Part shown: piece by piece, positions 5,795 to 16,764 of the stretch | How the letters are laid out: each line of letters opens with the position of its first letter | Numbering within the stretch: position 1 is the first letter of the stretch | Source: an uncultured Methylophaga sp. | GTDB taxonomy: Bacteria; Pseudomonadota; Gammaproteobacteria; Nitrosococcales; Methylophagaceae | Assembly: GCA_913055695.1 (NCBI GenBank) | Contig: CAJXKF010000002.1 | Coordinates: 476,162 to 540,161, forward strand | DNA length: 64,000 nucleotides | Direction: 5' to 3' | Program-made: the position numbers and the translations under genes | The notes under the pieces: generated by a model | What the model saw: the letters and a program-made list of their open reading frames with translations, nothing else | Databases searched by the model: none | What the model was told of the DNA's origin: nothing

Positions 5795-8700
5795 TCAATC
5801 TTCAGGACCGCCACGCTCATAGGTATACAGCAAGTCGACCCCGCTCTCGGTACCGGACTCGGCTTTCAGGGCCCAGATTTTACTGAGCTGATAACGCAGC
5901 TCTACCGTACTGACTGATTCGAAAACACCGATGCCGTAACTCAGATAAAGTTTCGGTGACAGATATTTACCCACCTGAACTGCCGCATTTTCAGCGCTGT
6001 CCCCCTCAATCGAAAACTCATCGAGGCCGAAGGTACTGGCAATCTCATCACCAATCATCGCTCCATTCTGCAGACCCATGCCGGTTGCCGCCGAGGCCAG
6101 CAGAGCAGCATCAGTGGCACTGGCCTGGTTCAATGGTTTGCCCAGCAGCAGGTAAGACAGGATATCGTCCTGGCTCATAGTCGGATCAGAGAACAAATCA
6201 GCCTGTGGTGACGCGGCGGTGCCCTGAATATGCAGCCCTGCCTGGTAGTCTCTGCCTTTACGCACCGCTTTGATATCAAGTTGCGGATTATCAATCGGAC
6301 CGCCGGCAAAGCGAATACTGCCGTCATCAACATGCAAAGTCTGACCATAAGCCACATAGCTGCCGTCTTTAATCTTAATTTCACCATTGGCCAGCAGAAT
6401 ATCGCTGGTCTTACCAAACACTCTGAGAGAGCCTGTCAGACGCCCCTGGAACCCCATGGCTTTAAGTTTGACCTTATCACCCAGACTGACGGTGATATCA
6501 ATCTCGGTGACCGCCTCGGTTGCATCGGTTTTTTCCTCATCACTGACAACAACGACATCTCGGCTGGGACTCACGGTGGAATTAAACTGTGTCGGTTCTA
6601 TCTGCGCCCGGGGAATATGTACCTGACCCTTGACCAGGGTCTTATTGGGTGTCATTGACACTGTTAAATCCGGCTCGGCAATGACCAGTGCTTCTGGTGT
6701 GTTCATGGCCTCAAAATCGCGGCCTTTGATCTGAGTCGTTAGCTCCCAGCTGGATTCAGTCAGTTTGAACGTGCCCTCACCCGTCAATCTGCCTTCACCG
6801 GAATGGGCCTGGAAGTCAAAATTCACTTGATCGAGGTTGCCCTCAACATCCACCTGAATCTGCTTCAGAACAATGCCGGCATCGACAATGGCGACTTGGC
6901 CATCCTGCAGGCTGGCTTGCCCCTCAATGACAGGCTGAGCGACAGTGCCGCCGATATCGAGGTTGATATTGATCTGGCCTTTCAGATCATCAAAGGCAGG
7001 ATGAGAAAGTTCCAGCTGTGACAGTTCCCGTATTGTCGTCGTGATGCTACCGTCCAATGGCGCCTGCTGTGGATTATTAATCACAGTAGAAAGACCGGCC
7101 GTTTGCAGTTCCGCATTGATTGCTGAGACGCCGTCCAGCTGCGGCTCGAGATGAAAGCTGGCAGTGCTCTTGTTCGCCTCAATTTGATAACGCAGGCTGA
7201 CATTGTTGAGTGGCACCGGCTTTTGCTGATTCAGTGCGATCTGATTCATTTGCAGACTGGCATTATCGAGGAAAATTTCACCCTCACCCGTCATCACTGA
7301 TTCTGCATTGGATGCCATAGAGAAATGACCGCGTAGACTGCCCTGAAGCTGCTCAATTTGCACGACAAAAGCCTCAAACAGGCTGAGCGGTACGTCGGCA
7401 AAATTGCCGGCTGCCTGCCATTGCTGATTCTGATGACTGGCTTTAAGACAAAACTCACCGCTGCTTGAAGTCCAGCAATGTTGCGGAATGCTTTGTTTTT
7501 GTAGCGACAGGCTCAGTGGCCCCTGCTCAGTCAGTTGCCATTGCCCGGCTTTGTCATTACTGAAACTGAATTCTGTGAACTGACCTTGCCATATCTGATC
7601 TGCTTGCAGCCCGCCTGTGGCACGCAGCGACAAATCCAGTGGCTTGGAAGCGAGCGAGAGCGCAATAGTATGCTGATTTTCCCGCCCCTCAATAGTGAGC
7701 TTGAGGCTCTCAGCGTTTAACTGTGGCAGCTTGAGATTTTGCAGCGCAATATTGGCGTTCAAATCAGCATTGTCTGCCAGGGTAATGCTGGCATTACCGT
7801 CAACAACACCTGCCTGAAACTCACCGTAAGCTACATCATCGCCTTTTAATCTGGCATCAATCGAGGGCTTTTCCAGACTGCCAGAGAGCTTGCCATCGGC
7901 ATTGAGACTACCTGATAAAGCCGGATAAAAATCCTGTAAATCAGGTGATTGCAATGACCAGTTAAAGTTAATATTCTTGTTCTGTAATTGGCCGTTCGCC
8001 GCCAGGATGGATTGTCCTGACTGCAGTTTCAGATTACTGACATCAATCAAAGTATCACTGTAACTGAAAGACCCGCTCAGCCTGACGGGTCTGTCACGCA
8101 ACTCGCCATTGATATTGATATCCTCTGCTTCGACGGTGATGCCGGTTTCGTCAGAAGTCAGTGTGATACCGGTCTGACCACTCAGACTGCCGGGCCAATC
8201 GGAGACCAGCAAGCCCGGATTCAGTTTATTCAGCACCAGCTCGCCATTGACCAGGGTTTCGCCCTGCCACAGCAGCGGACCCTGGTAACGGATTGACCCG
8301 TCTGCCAGTTGTATTTTGAATTCAGCATTATCAAAACCGCGGCTGGTCTCACCGCTGCCCTCAGCCTTCAGGCTGGCTTTAATATCGTCGATGACGAGAT
8401 CGGCCTGTGTTGAAAGCTGTAATGTTTCGGGATTGCCTTCCAGTTGTATCTGCCCTTGTTCCAGTCTGACCACGCGCTGTGCAAGGCTTTCGGGCAGTAC
8501 GATATTCTGCCAGTCGGCATTGAGTTGATATTGCATTGGCGAAGCCTGCCAGTCCAACATACCAGTTGCCTCAAGACTGCCTTGAAAAGCCGCCAGTTGC
8601 AGCGACTTGATTTGCAGCTGGTTAAGACTGCCCGTAGCGTTGGCAGTTAACTGCAATGGATGCTGTTCCCAGCTGAGGTTTGATTGTAACTGCGCCTGAT

Positions 8701-9838
8701 AGTCATCCAGTGTGCCCGTGATGGCAAGAGAGCCGTCGGTATTGCTGACCACTGTTTCATCGCCGCTTAATGGCCAACTGAGGTTCTGCCAACTGGCCTT
8801 TAAATCAGCTTCCGGCGCCGCACCGCTGATATCCACCGTGCCGGCAAGCTGCATTGTTTTTACTTCGCTGATCGCACTGTTCAGGCTCAACTGCCAGTTC
8901 TTGAGATTATCGGAGCTGATATCCGCTTTGACGCTGAGCGTTGGTAGCTCAGGCTGTAATACCTGTCCGTTGAGACTCGCATTGAGGTTGTTAAGATTGC
9001 CCTCTGCATTAATATTCAGATCTTCAATCCGGGTAGCCTGTTCAGGCATCACGGCTGCCAGATCGAGTTGTTCGGCATCAGCTTCAAGTGACCATCGCAG
9101 TTCGTTTAATACATCAGTCACTACCACGGTTTGCTCTGATGCCAGTGGTTCTGACACGCTTTGTGTGAGTGTAAGCTTGTCAAGATTGCCATCGATGTTG
9201 CCGTTGAGCTGTAATGGCGATTCAAACAACTGCTTTAGTGTGACTTCATAATCAATTGAAAGCGGATAAGGTGACTGCAAAGCAATTTTACCGTTCAGAC
9301 TGGCATCAAGATCATCACGACTGACCGCTAACTCTTTGATTATCAGTTCGTTGTAGTTGACTTCAGCAGCGCTTTGAAAGGATTTTATCAGGCTCGTATG
9401 CTCGCCCTTTTCAGTGATTAAATCGACATCATTCAAATCAAAGTTGGCAATTTTGATCTGAACTGGTAATTGAATCTCGGGCAGGCTGAGCTCGCCCTCA
9501 TCAGCCTGGGCTTCGCTGGCAACTGTGTAAATATCAAGCTCATTTATGCGCAAAGAATCGATCATCAGCGTCGCGCTGAAAAGCGCGGTGGGCTCCCAGT
9601 CGAGCCTGAGCTGTTTTATTTCAGCACCACTGCTGTTTTCAGGGCGGTATTCAATGCCTTGTATCGACAGATTGCCGAGCAGACGACCCTGTGCCCGGTC
9701 AATCTGCAGCGCTGGCACGAAACGCTCGGCCAGGCTGACAACGGTATTGAGACCTGACTGAGTGCCCAGCAGCCAGGCCATGGTTAACAGAAGCAGTAAC
9801 AGAAGAACAATAAAGGAATAAAAAAGCTTTTTTCGCAT
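5795..9838 (-). CDS. tamB: Translocation and assembly module protein TamB (inner-membrane-anchored periplasmic bridge)
   Basis: A 1347-residue protein with one N-terminal membrane anchor (residues about 5-25, FIVLLLLLLLTMAWLLG), then TQSGLNTVVSLAERFVP, as in known TamB. The body is a very long run of short beta-strand repeats of the AsmA/DUF490 type, which form a hydrophobic groove spanning the periplasm. The C-terminal DUF490 domain (DGSYVAYGQTLHVDDGSIRF, near residue 1160, and the closing KAESGTESGVDLLY-type segment) docks on TamA. TamA and TamB together serve outer-membrane protein assembly and phospholipid transport. It starts directly at the tamA stop, so the two are co-transcribed, with tamA first. 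Confidence 0.95.
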   Translation of the reverse strand: MRKKLFYSFIVLLLLLLLTMAWLLGTQSGLNTVVSLAERFVPALQIDRAQGRLLGNLSIQGIEYRPENSSGAEIKQLRLDWEPTALFSATLMIDSLRINELDIYTVASEAQADEGELSLPEIQLPVQIKIANFDLNDVDLITEKGEHTSLIKSFQSAAEVNYNELIIKELAVSRDDLDASLNGKIALQSPYPLSIDYEVTLKQLFESPLQLNGNIDGNLDKLTLTQSVSEPLASEQTVVVTDVLNELRWSLEADAEQLDLAAVMPEQATRIEDLNINAEGNLNNLNASLNGQVLQPELPTLSVKADISSDNLKNWQLSLNSAISEVKTMQLAGTVDISGAAPEADLKASWQNLSWPLSGDETVVSNTDGSLAITGTLDDYQAQLQSNLSWEQHPLQLTANATGSLNQLQIKSLQLAAFQGSLEATGMLDWQASPMQYQLNADWQNIVLPESLAQRVVRLEQGQIQLEGNPETLQLSTQADLVIDDIKASLKAEGSGETSRGFDNAEFKIQLADGSIRYQGPLLWQGETLVNGELVLNKLNPGLLVSDWPGSLSGQTGITLTSDETGITVEAEDININGELRDRPVRLSGSFSYSDTLIDVSNLKLQSGQSILAANGQLQNKNINFNWSLQSPDLQDFYPALSGSLNADGKLSGSLEKPSIDARLKGDDVAYGEFQAGVVDGNASITLADNADLNANIALQNLKLPQLNAESLKLTIEGRENQHTIALSLASKPLDLSLRATGGLQADQIWQGQFTEFSFSNDKAGQWQLTEQGPLSLSLQKQSIPQHCWTSSSGEFCLKASHQNQQWQAAGNFADVPLSLFEAFVVQIEQLQGSLRGHFSMASNAESVMTGEGEIFLDNASLQMNQIALNQQKPVPLNNVSLRYQIEANKSTASFHLEPQLDGVSAINAELQTAGLSTVINNPQQAPLDGSITTTIRELSQLELSHPAFDDLKGQININLDIGGTVAQPVIEGQASLQDGQVAIVDAGIVLKQIQVDVEGNLDQVNFDFQAHSGEGRLTGEGTFKLTESSWELTTQIKGRDFEAMNTPEALVIAEPDLTVSMTPNKTLVKGQVHIPRAQIEPTQFNSTVSPSRDVVVVSDEEKTDATEAVTEIDITVSLGDKVKLKAMGFQGRLTGSLRVFGKTSDILLANGEIKIKDGSYVAYGQTLHVDDGSIRFAGGPIDNPQLDIKAVRKGRDYQAGLHIQGTAASPQADLFSDPTMSQDDILSYLLLGKPLNQASATDAALLASAATGMGLQNGAMIGDEIASTFGLDEFSIEGDSAENAAVQVGKYLSPKLYLSYGIGVFESVSTVELRYQLSKIWALKAESGTESGVDLLYTYERGGPED

Positions 9839-11581
9839 TTAGAGGTCCGGACCTATCACAATATGCAGTGCAATGGCGTCGTTTTCAGAGAGCGCTTTGG
9901 CCAAATCGACCCTGATAAGTCCAACCGGCGAACGCCAGCGCACACCGATACCGACGCTGTATTCAATCGGGTCGCTGAAGCTGTTGTAAGCATTACCGAA
10001 GTCGGTGAACACCGCTCCGCCCCAGTCACCCAGAAACATATTTTCGTATTCCAGACTGCCGACAGCTAAATAGCGGCCGCCTTCCACTTCACCATCATCG
10101 CCTTCCGGCCCCAGCGCCTGATAATCAAAACCGCGGATACTGTTATCACCACCGGCAAAGAAACGAAGCGAAGTCGGTAATTGTTCAAAATCACTGACTT
10201 CTGTAGCACCGATAGCGGCGCGGGTAATAATTCGACTGTTCTCACCGATACTGCGGATGTATTTTCCCCGCACTACGACCTGGCCGAAGCTCACATCAGA
10301 CAATAACGCTTCTGAGGCACCGGAAAGCGATAAAGACAGTCGGCCACCATGACGCGTATAGAGCGTGTTATCTGCCCATGTGCGACTCCAGGCAATGCCC
10401 GGAATAAGCAGCAAAGCGGACTCGCTGTCATCAGACACATCAAAGTCTTCCTGCAGGAGTTTGAGTGAACCAGTTTCATCCCAACCGAATCGTTGTCGTT
10501 GGTAGTAACTGCCTACGGCAAATGACTGGCTTTCGCTGGTGTCAGTATCCTGCTGCTTGTACTCGGTGTTGAAGCCCACGGTGTTTATGGTCTCGCTCCA
10601 GAACGGCATGATGTAATCAGCAGAGACACTGTTTGCCACCTGTGACAACCTGGCATCGGTTGTCAGCCGGTGACCACGGTCATTGATATAGCGATTTTCC
10701 CAGCCCAGAGCCAGTCGCGCCCCGGTGTCGGTGCCATATCCAATACCAGCCGTGTAGAGATGCTTGGGTTTTTCATTCAGACTGACTGACAGTGGCACCT
10801 GTCCTTCTTTTCTCTGCCCACGCTCTGCGCGCACTGTTACTGAATCAAAATAGCCACTGTTGCTGAGGTTGTTACGCATGGCCAGCACATCGGCATCGGT
10901 ATAGGCCTCGCCCGGTTTAATCGGTTGCAGTTTTGACAACAGCCTTTCACCGATAACCGTATCAGGATAGCTGATCTGACCAAAGTGATAACGCTCACCA
11001 GAATCATAATGTAAATAGACGTTTGCAATATATTTGTCAGGATATACTTTAACTTCTGAACGGGTCAGTTTACCGTCGAAATAACCGCGACTGGCTGCCA
11101 GTCTGAGAATCGATTTTTTGGCGCTTTCGTATTGCTGATGATTGAGCTGCTGGCCGGACTCCAGAGCAAAATCTTCAATCAGTGCGTCAAACGCGGCATC
11201 CTCTTTGGCTTCACCGCTGATTTGCAAATCCACCTGTTCCAGTTTGACCGGACAACCGAGTTCGATCTGATAAGTGGCTTTCCAACCATTGTCGACGGCA
11301 GTCAGATCACCCTTGATTTCCGGTGAATAATAGCCGAACACGGTCAGCATTTGCTGCAATGTCTCCAGTCCGCTCTGGTACAGCTTTTCAATATAACGCG
11401 GATTCAGCCGCTCACTGTTTTTTTGCTGTTCTATGCTGAGACCGTTTTTAAGGGTTTGTGCCATCGCTTTGTCGACACCACTGATCTCAACGCTAATCCG
11501 GCTCTCTTCTGCACGCAGAGGCAAGCTCAGCAGCATCAAGGCAATAAAAATAGTACGAAGAACGACTGGCGTTATCGGCAA
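9839..11581 (-). CDS. tamA: Outer-membrane translocation and assembly protein TamA
   Basis: A 580-residue BamA/Omp85-family protein. It has an N-terminal signal peptide (IFIALMLLSLPLRA), three POTRA-like domains to about residue 265, and a 16-strand barrel beginning around YTAGIGYGTDTGARL. The barrel includes FFAGGDNSIRGFDYQALGP, the conserved loop-6 motif (RGF), and ends in a strand-like C-terminus (IALHIVIGPDL). The first in-frame codon is TTG at 11581; no ATG lies between it and the signal peptide except inside it, so the exact start is uncertain. tamB follows without a gap, and TamA and TamB act as one complex linking outer and inner membranes. Confidence 0.93.
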   Translation of the reverse strand: MPITPVVLRTIFIALMLLSLPLRAEESRISVEISGVDKAMAQTLKNGLSIEQQKNSERLNPRYIEKLYQSGLETLQQMLTVFGYYSPEIKGDLTAVDNGWKATYQIELGCPVKLEQVDLQISGEAKEDAAFDALIEDFALESGQQLNHQQYESAKKSILRLAASRGYFDGKLTRSEVKVYPDKYIANVYLHYDSGERYHFGQISYPDTVIGERLLSKLQPIKPGEAYTDADVLAMRNNLSNSGYFDSVTVRAERGQRKEGQVPLSVSLNEKPKHLYTAGIGYGTDTGARLALGWENRYINDRGHRLTTDARLSQVANSVSADYIMPFWSETINTVGFNTEYKQQDTDTSESQSFAVGSYYQRQRFGWDETGSLKLLQEDFDVSDDSESALLLIPGIAWSRTWADNTLYTRHGGRLSLSLSGASEALLSDVSFGQVVVRGKYIRSIGENSRIITRAAIGATEVSDFEQLPTSLRFFAGGDNSIRGFDYQALGPEGDDGEVEGGRYLAVGSLEYENMFLGDWGGAVFTDFGNAYNSFSDPIEYSVGIGVRWRSPVGLIRVDLAKALSENDAIALHIVIGPDL

Positions 11582-11668
11582 AACATAAAACCCGTGAAAA
11601 TTGCAAAGACAGTCACATTATGACAGCCCACTCGCGGCTTGCCATAATTTTGAGACAGAGCTGAAGGC

Positions 11669-12586
11669 TTATTCGTTGCCTGATTGCAGGCGATACTGGC
11701 TGGGTGAACAGCCAAAGAAACGGGTAAAACGGCGACTGAAATGGCTTAAGTCATTGAAACCAAAACTGTAACAGGCATCAGTGACACTTTTACCGGCTCG
11801 GATGGCTTCGGCGGCAGACTTCAAACGCAGTTGTTGCTGAAATTCGCCCGGCGTACAGCCCAACTGTTTTTTGAACTCGACATACAGCCGGCTACGGCTC
11901 ATACAGGCGCGGCGGCAGAGTTGTTCGACATCAAGCGGTGTGGTGAGCGTTTGTTCCAGATAATGAATGGCAGCAGTGATGCCGGTCGCGTCCGGATCCT
12001 GCTGACAATAGCTGAGCAGGACTTCCCGCCCCTGTTCTCTCAGCAGGCGAATCACCAGCTCAGTCACGCTCAGATCGAGCATGATTTCCTTGTCAGGGTT
12101 ATTCTGGGTATACAGGGACACCATCTTCTCCAGCAACTGCTGGGTATCGGTAGTGTGATGGGTATGAATAATTTTGGGTTGATATTCCCAGCTGTGGTCG
12201 ACCATTTCCAGCTTGGTCAGATCGCGCATCCGCTCGGAAATTTTACTGATGCGATCTTTTGAGATTTCTATTGTCAAACAGGTTGTAGGTGCCTCTTCCT
12301 TGGCATCGGGGAAATCGATTTCCACGTAATCGCCCGGGGGCATCACATAGGATTCGTGAGGGAGAAATAATTCTCCTTCCTGATGACGCAGATCATGCAT
12401 GACCTTACGACCACTGACCATGCCACAGAACAGCAATTGCTCAGCAGCAAGTCCGACGCCAGTGGCGGCACGATAAGTATCGTAGACGCTTAATTCGGAA
12501 TCAGGGCCTGCAAATTGCAGTTTATTTTCGATCAGTAATTGTCGTTTTTCACGCCGTTTTGACAGCGAGAGTTTCTCAATCTGCAT
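11669..12586 (-). CDS. AraC-family transcriptional regulator
   Basis: A 305-residue protein. The C-terminal ~100 residues form the twin helix-turn-helix of AraC/XylS regulators (LDVEQLCRRACMSRSRLYVE and SVTDACYSFGFNDLSHFSRR, ending FGCSPSQYR). The N-terminal ~190 residues resemble the AraC_N arabinose-operon-like sensor family (PF06719 type). It is divergent from the aldehyde dehydrogenase gene, with 161 bp between their starts. This suggests that it controls that gene, perhaps in response to an alcohol or aldehyde; this is an inference from position. No operator could be singled out by eye. Confidence 0.88.
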   Translation of the reverse strand: MQIEKLSLSKRREKRQLLIENKLQFAGPDSELSVYDTYRAATGVGLAAEQLLFCGMVSGRKVMHDLRHQEGELFLPHESYVMPPGDYVEIDFPDAKEEAPTTCLTIEISKDRISKISERMRDLTKLEMVDHSWEYQPKIIHTHHTTDTQQLLEKMVSLYTQNNPDKEIMLDLSVTELVIRLLREQGREVLLSYCQQDPDATGITAAIHYLEQTLTTPLDVEQLCRRACMSRSRLYVEFKKQLGCTPGEFQQQLRLKSAAEAIRAGKSVTDACYSFGFNDLSHFSRRFTRFFGCSPSQYRLQSGNE

Positions 12587-12747
12587 CGTAGCTTCTTTAA
12601 TACGTTTGTAACAAAATTTTGAAACTGTTCTGGACTATAAGTCAAGTAATTGGGAATTACAGTCAAGCGTATTGATAACGGCGGGATTTATCCTGCATCA
12701 TCACTCTTATATTAATTATTAGATCATTAGACAGAGAGAGAAAAACC

Positions 12748-14268
12748 ATGATTTACGCTAAACCAGGAACTGAGGGTTCCGTTGTCAGTTTTGACAAACG
12801 CTATGAAAACTATATTGGTGGCAAATGGGTTGCCCCGGTTAAGGGTCAGTACTTTGATAATGTCACACCGGTGACTGGTGAAGTTTTCTGTCAGGTACCT
12901 GAATCAACTGAAGAAGACATCAATCTGGCGCTGGATGCAGCGCATGCTGCGAAAGATGCCTGGGGCAAGACTTCCGTCACTGCCCGTTCCAATATCCTGC
13001 TGAAAATTGCCGATCGCATTGAAGAAAATCTGGAAATGCTGGCTGTGGCGGAAACCTGGGATAACGGTAAAGCCGTTCGTGAAACCCTGAATGCCGACGT
13101 GCCGCTGGCTGCTGATCACTTCCGTTACTTTGCCGGTTGTATCCGGGCCCAGGAAGGTACCATGGGTGAAATCGATGAAAACACCGTTGCCTATCACTTC
13201 CATGAGCCACTGGGTGTGGTCGGTCAGATCATTCCGTGGAATTTCCCGCTGCTGATGGCCGCATGGAAAATCGCGCCCGCGCTGGCTGCCGGTAACTGCA
13301 TCGTGATGAAACCCGCTGAATCCACTCCCGTGTCGATTCTCAAGCTGATGGAAGTCATCGGCGACCTGCTGCCACCGGGCGTGCTGAATATTGTTAATGG
13401 TATGGGCCGTGTTGCCGGTGAAGCGCTGGCCTCGAGCAAACGTATCGCCAAGATCGCCTTTACCGGCTCTACCCCCGTTGGCTCACACATCATGTCCCGT
13501 GCCGCGGAAAACATTATTCCTTCGACCACTGAGCTGGGTGGTAAATCACCGAACATCTTCTTTGAAGACATCATGCAGCAGGAAGAAGACTTCATTAATA
13601 AAGCTGCTGAAGGCATGGTTCTGGCCTTCTTCAATCAGGGTGAAGTCTGCACCTGCCCGTCACGTGCGCTGATTCAGGAAAGCATTTACGACCAGTTCAT
13701 CGAAAAAGTCATTGAACGCGCCAAACTGATTAAACGTGGTAACCCGCTGGATACCGAAGTGCAGGTCGGTGCCCAGGCATCACAGATGCAGTTCGACAAG
13801 ATTCTGAGTTACGTCGATATCGGTAAACAGGAAGGCGCTGAAATTCTGATGGGCGGCGCAGTAGAACAACTGGGGGCTGAATTTGACAGTGGCTATTACA
13901 TTCAGCCTACGCTGATGAAAGGCCACAACAAAATGCGGATCTTCCAGGAAGAAATCTTTGGCCCGGTGGTTTCTGTCACCACCTTTAAAGATGAAGCCGA
14001 AGCGCTGGAAATCGCCAACGATACCGAGTTCGGTCTGGGCGCCGGGGTCTGGACCCGTGATATGAACCTGGCTTATCGCATGGGCCGCGGCATTCAGGCC
14101 GGTCGTGTCTGGACCAACTGCTACCATGCCTACCCTGCTCACGCTGCCTTTGGCGGTTACAAGAAGTCTGGTGTCGGTCGTGAAACCCACAAAATGGTGC
14201 TTGAACACTACCAGCAAACCAAAAACCTGCTGGTCAGCTATAGCACCAGCCCGCTCGGCTTCTTCTAG
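12748..14268 (+). CDS. NAD(P)-dependent aldehyde dehydrogenase (ExaC/AldB type)
   Basis: A 506-residue full-length aldehyde dehydrogenase. It oxidises an aldehyde, probably acetaldehyde or a related short-chain aldehyde, to the acid. The catalytic cysteine is C301 in [12 protein letters not shown], where C303 is a second nearby Cys typical of the AldB/ExaC branch. The general base is E262 in TELGGKSPN. The cofactor and oxyanion region reads [10 protein letters not shown]. An AG-rich Shine-Dalgarno (AGAGAGAGAAA) precedes the ATG. It is divergent from the AraC regulator and is followed by a terminator and then acetyl-CoA synthetase. The order aldehyde to acetate to acetyl-CoA suggests a small ethanol/acetaldehyde assimilation module. 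Confidence 0.92.
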   Translation: MIYAKPGTEGSVVSFDKRYENYIGGKWVAPVKGQYFDNVTPVTGEVFCQVPESTEEDINLALDAAHAAKDAWGKTSVTARSNILLKIADRIEENLEMLAVAETWDNGKAVRETLNADVPLAADHFRYFAGCIRAQEGTMGEIDENTVAYHFHEPLGVVGQIIPWNFPLLMAAWKIAPALAAGNCIVMKPAESTPVSILKLMEVIGDLLPPGVLNIVNGMGRVAGEALASSKRIAKIAFTGSTPVGSHIMSRAAENIIPSTTELGGKSPNIFFEDIMQQEEDFINKAAEGMVLAFFNQGEVCTCPSRALIQESIYDQFIEKVIERAKLIKRGNPLDTEVQVGAQASQMQFDKILSYVDIGKQEGAEILMGGAVEQLGAEFDSGYYIQPTLMKGHNKMRIFQEEIFGPVVSVTTFKDEAEALEIANDTEFGLGAGVWTRDMNLAYRMGRGIQAGRVWTNCYHAYPAHAAFGGYKKSGVGRETHKMVLEHYQQTKNLLVSYSTSPLGFF

Positions 14269-14285
14269 AATCCGTCTCTGTAAAA

Positions 14286-14321
14286 ACTCTCCCTTAAGCC
14301 CTGCTTTCGGGAGAGTTTTTT
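14286..14321 (+). terminator. Intrinsic terminator after the aldehyde dehydrogenase gene
   Basis: ACTCTCCC and GGGAGAGT arms around a 15-base loop, followed by T5. It separates aldehyde dehydrogenase transcription from acs. Confidence 0.8.
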
Positions 14322-14398
14322 ATGTCTGCTTAACAGGCATTCTGTTCAGGGGTAAAGTGTTACTTTGACCTTGAGAATAATCATAAAGGTGTCGTTAT

Positions 14399-16363
14399 AT
14401 GGCTCAAGAAAATATCGAATCCAACCTGCATGAAGATCGTCAGTTTCCACCCAGCGAATCTTTCGTTAAAACTGCCGCACTCCATGCTGACGACCTGGAA
14501 GCGCTTTACAGCAAAGCCAAACAGGACCATGAAGGCTTCTGGGCCGATCTGGCGCGTGAACTGATCGACTGGAAACACCCCTTCACAACAACACTCGACA
14601 GCAGCAATGCGCCGCATTACCGCTGGTTCCCGGATGGCAAGCTGAATGTGTCCTACAACTGTCTTGATCGCCAGTTGGAGAAAAATGCAGATAAAACGGC
14701 CATCATATTCGAAGGTGAAAAAGGCGATGTTGCACATGTAAGCTATCGCGAATTGCACCAAAAAGTATGCGTCTTTGCTAACGCGCTGAAATCACAGGGT
14801 GTTAACAAAGGGGATCGAGTCGTTATCTATATGCCGATGATTACTGAGGCGGTGATCGCCATGCAGGCCTGTGCCCGTATCGGTGCCATCCACTCGGTTG
14901 TTTTTGGTGGCTTCTCGGCCTCATCATTAAAAGACCGGATTGAAGACACTGCTGCCAAAGTCGTGGTCACCGCCGATGGCGGTAACCGTGGCGGCAAAGT
15001 GGTTCCGCTCAAACAAACCACCGATCAGGCGCTGGAAAACGGCTGCGACAGCGTGGAAACAGTGATCGTCTATCAACGTTGCAACCAGGGCGTTGAAATG
15101 AAAGACGGCCGTGATATCTGGTGGCATGATGCCACTGATGGCCAGTCTGAAGACTGTGAACCGGAATGGATGGATGCCGCTGATCCACTGTTTTTGCTTT
15201 ACACCTCCGGCTCTACCGGTAAACCCAAGGGTATTCAGCATGGCTGCGGTGGTTATCTGCTCAATGCCATTACCACCATGCGCTGGGTGTTTGATATTCA
15301 GGATTCAGATGTATTCTGGTGTACCGCTGATGTCGGCTGGATCACCGGTCACACTTATGTCGCCTATGGTCCACTGGCTACCGGTGCCACCCAGGTGATT
15401 TACGAGGGTGTGCCGACGGTGCCGGATGCCGGTCGTTTCTGGGATGTCTGTGCCCGTCATGGCGTCACCATCTTCTACACTGCTCCGACCGCGATTCGCG
15501 CTTTAATGAAAGTCGGTGATGACGTGCCTAATAGCTATGATCTCTCCAAACTTCGTTTGCTGGGCACCGTTGGTGAGCCGATTAATCCGGAAGCTTGGAT
15601 GTGGTACTACAACGTGATTGGTCAGGGTCGTTGCCCGATTGTTGATACCTGGTGGCAGACCGAAACCGGAGCGCATATGATTGCACCGGTACCCGGTGTC
15701 ACCCATGCCAAACCGGGTTCCTGCACACGGGCCCTGCCCGGCATTGATGCGGCTATCGTCAATGATGAAGGTGAGGAAATTACCAGAGCCAATCAGGGCG
15801 GTTATCTGGTCATCCGTAAACCCTGGCCATCAATGATTCAGACTATCTGGGGCGATGATCAGCGTTATAAGGACACCTACTGGCCTTATTTCGGCGGTAA
15901 ATTTTACCTGGCCGGTGACAGTGCCCGCCGTGATGAAGACGGCTTCTTCTGGATTATGGGCCGGATTGATGATGTATTAAACGTCTCGGGCCACCGTTTG
16001 GGCACCATGGAAATTGAATCTGCCCTGGTCGCCCATGAACTGGTGGCGGAAGCCGCTGTGGTCGGTCGTCCGCATGATGTCAAAGGCGAAGCCGTGTTTG
16101 CCTATGTGGTGCTCAAAGGCACACGTCCTGAAGGTGGTGTCGATGAGAAACTGACCCAGGAACTTCGGAACTGGGTGGGTGAGCAGATCGGCCCTATCGC
16201 CAAGCCGGATGACATTCGCTATTCGGATAATCTGCCCAAAACCCGTTCGGGCAAGATTATGCGGCGTCTGCTTCGCGCCATTGCCAAAGGAGAGGAAATC
16301 ACGCAGGATACATCGACTCTAGAAAATGAATCGATATTACTGCAACTCCAAGGTAAGGCTTAA
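14399..16363 (+). CDS. acsA: Acetyl-coenzyme A synthetase
   Basis: A 654-residue AMP-forming acetate-CoA ligase: acetate + ATP + CoA gives acetyl-CoA + AMP + PPi. The adenylate-forming signature is [13 protein letters not shown] (near residue 268). The acetate-pocket region is DTWWQTETG. The acetylation-controlled catalytic lysine lies in the C-terminal TRSGKIMRR motif. The length equals the family norm. An AAAGGTG Shine-Dalgarno precedes the ATG. Its stop overlaps the hslR start by one base (TAATG), so it heads an acs-hslR-mazG-like operon. It follows an aldehyde dehydrogenase, which could feed it acetate. Confidence 0.97.
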   Translation: MAQENIESNLHEDRQFPPSESFVKTAALHADDLEALYSKAKQDHEGFWADLARELIDWKHPFTTTLDSSNAPHYRWFPDGKLNVSYNCLDRQLEKNADKTAIIFEGEKGDVAHVSYRELHQKVCVFANALKSQGVNKGDRVVIYMPMITEAVIAMQACARIGAIHSVVFGGFSASSLKDRIEDTAAKVVVTADGGNRGGKVVPLKQTTDQALENGCDSVETVIVYQRCNQGVEMKDGRDIWWHDATDGQSEDCEPEWMDAADPLFLLYTSGSTGKPKGIQHGCGGYLLNAITTMRWVFDIQDSDVFWCTADVGWITGHTYVAYGPLATGATQVIYEGVPTVPDAGRFWDVCARHGVTIFYTAPTAIRALMKVGDDVPNSYDLSKLRLLGTVGEPINPEAWMWYYNVIGQGRCPIVDTWWQTETGAHMIAPVPGVTHAKPGSCTRALPGIDAAIVNDEGEEITRANQGGYLVIRKPWPSMIQTIWGDDQRYKDTYWPYFGGKFYLAGDSARRDEDGFFWIMGRIDDVLNVSGHRLGTMEIESALVAHELVAEAAVVGRPHDVKGEAVFAYVVLKGTRPEGGVDEKLTQELRNWVGEQIGPIAKPDDIRYSDNLPKTRSGKIMRRLLRAIAKGEEITQDTSTLENESILLQLQGKA

Positions 16364-16764
16364 TGGCAGATCAGAACGAACGATCTGAATCACAACGTTT
16401 AGACAAATGGTTATGGGCTGCGCGGTTTTATAAAACCCGCGGCCTCGCCGTCGAGGCTATCAGCGGCGGTAAAGTCCATCTCAATGGTCAGCGGGTCAAA
16501 CCCAGCCGAACGGTTCGCGTCGATGACCGGCTGACCATTTCCAAACCACCTTATGAGTTCGATATTATCGTTCAGGGCCTCAACCTGCAGCGTCGCCCCG
16601 CCACTGAAGCCCAGGAACTCTATCAGGAAACCGGGGAAAGTCGTGAAAAACGCGAGCTGTTGCGAGAACAAATCAAAAACGAGCCGCTCGGCTTTCGTCA
16701 GCAAAAAGGCCGCCCCAGTAAACGCGACCGCCGCAATATCATCCGCTTTACCCGTCAGGATTAA
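16363..16764 (+). CDS. hslR: Heat-shock protein Hsp15, ribosome-associated S4-domain protein
   Basis: A 133-residue protein. An S4 RNA-binding domain spans about residues 12-70 ([20 protein letters not shown], then [19 protein letters not shown]). A basic C-terminal tail follows ([14 protein letters not shown]). Hsp15 binds free 50S subunits carrying a nascent chain and helps recycle them after heat stress. It overlaps acs by one base at its start and the next gene by one base at its end, so it is translationally coupled in the middle of the operon. Confidence 0.92.
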   Translation: MADQNERSESQRLDKWLWAARFYKTRGLAVEAISGGKVHLNGQRVKPSRTVRVDDRLTISKPPYEFDIIVQGLNLQRRPATEAQELYQETGESREKRELLREQIKNEPLGFRQQKGRPSKRDRRNIIRFTRQD

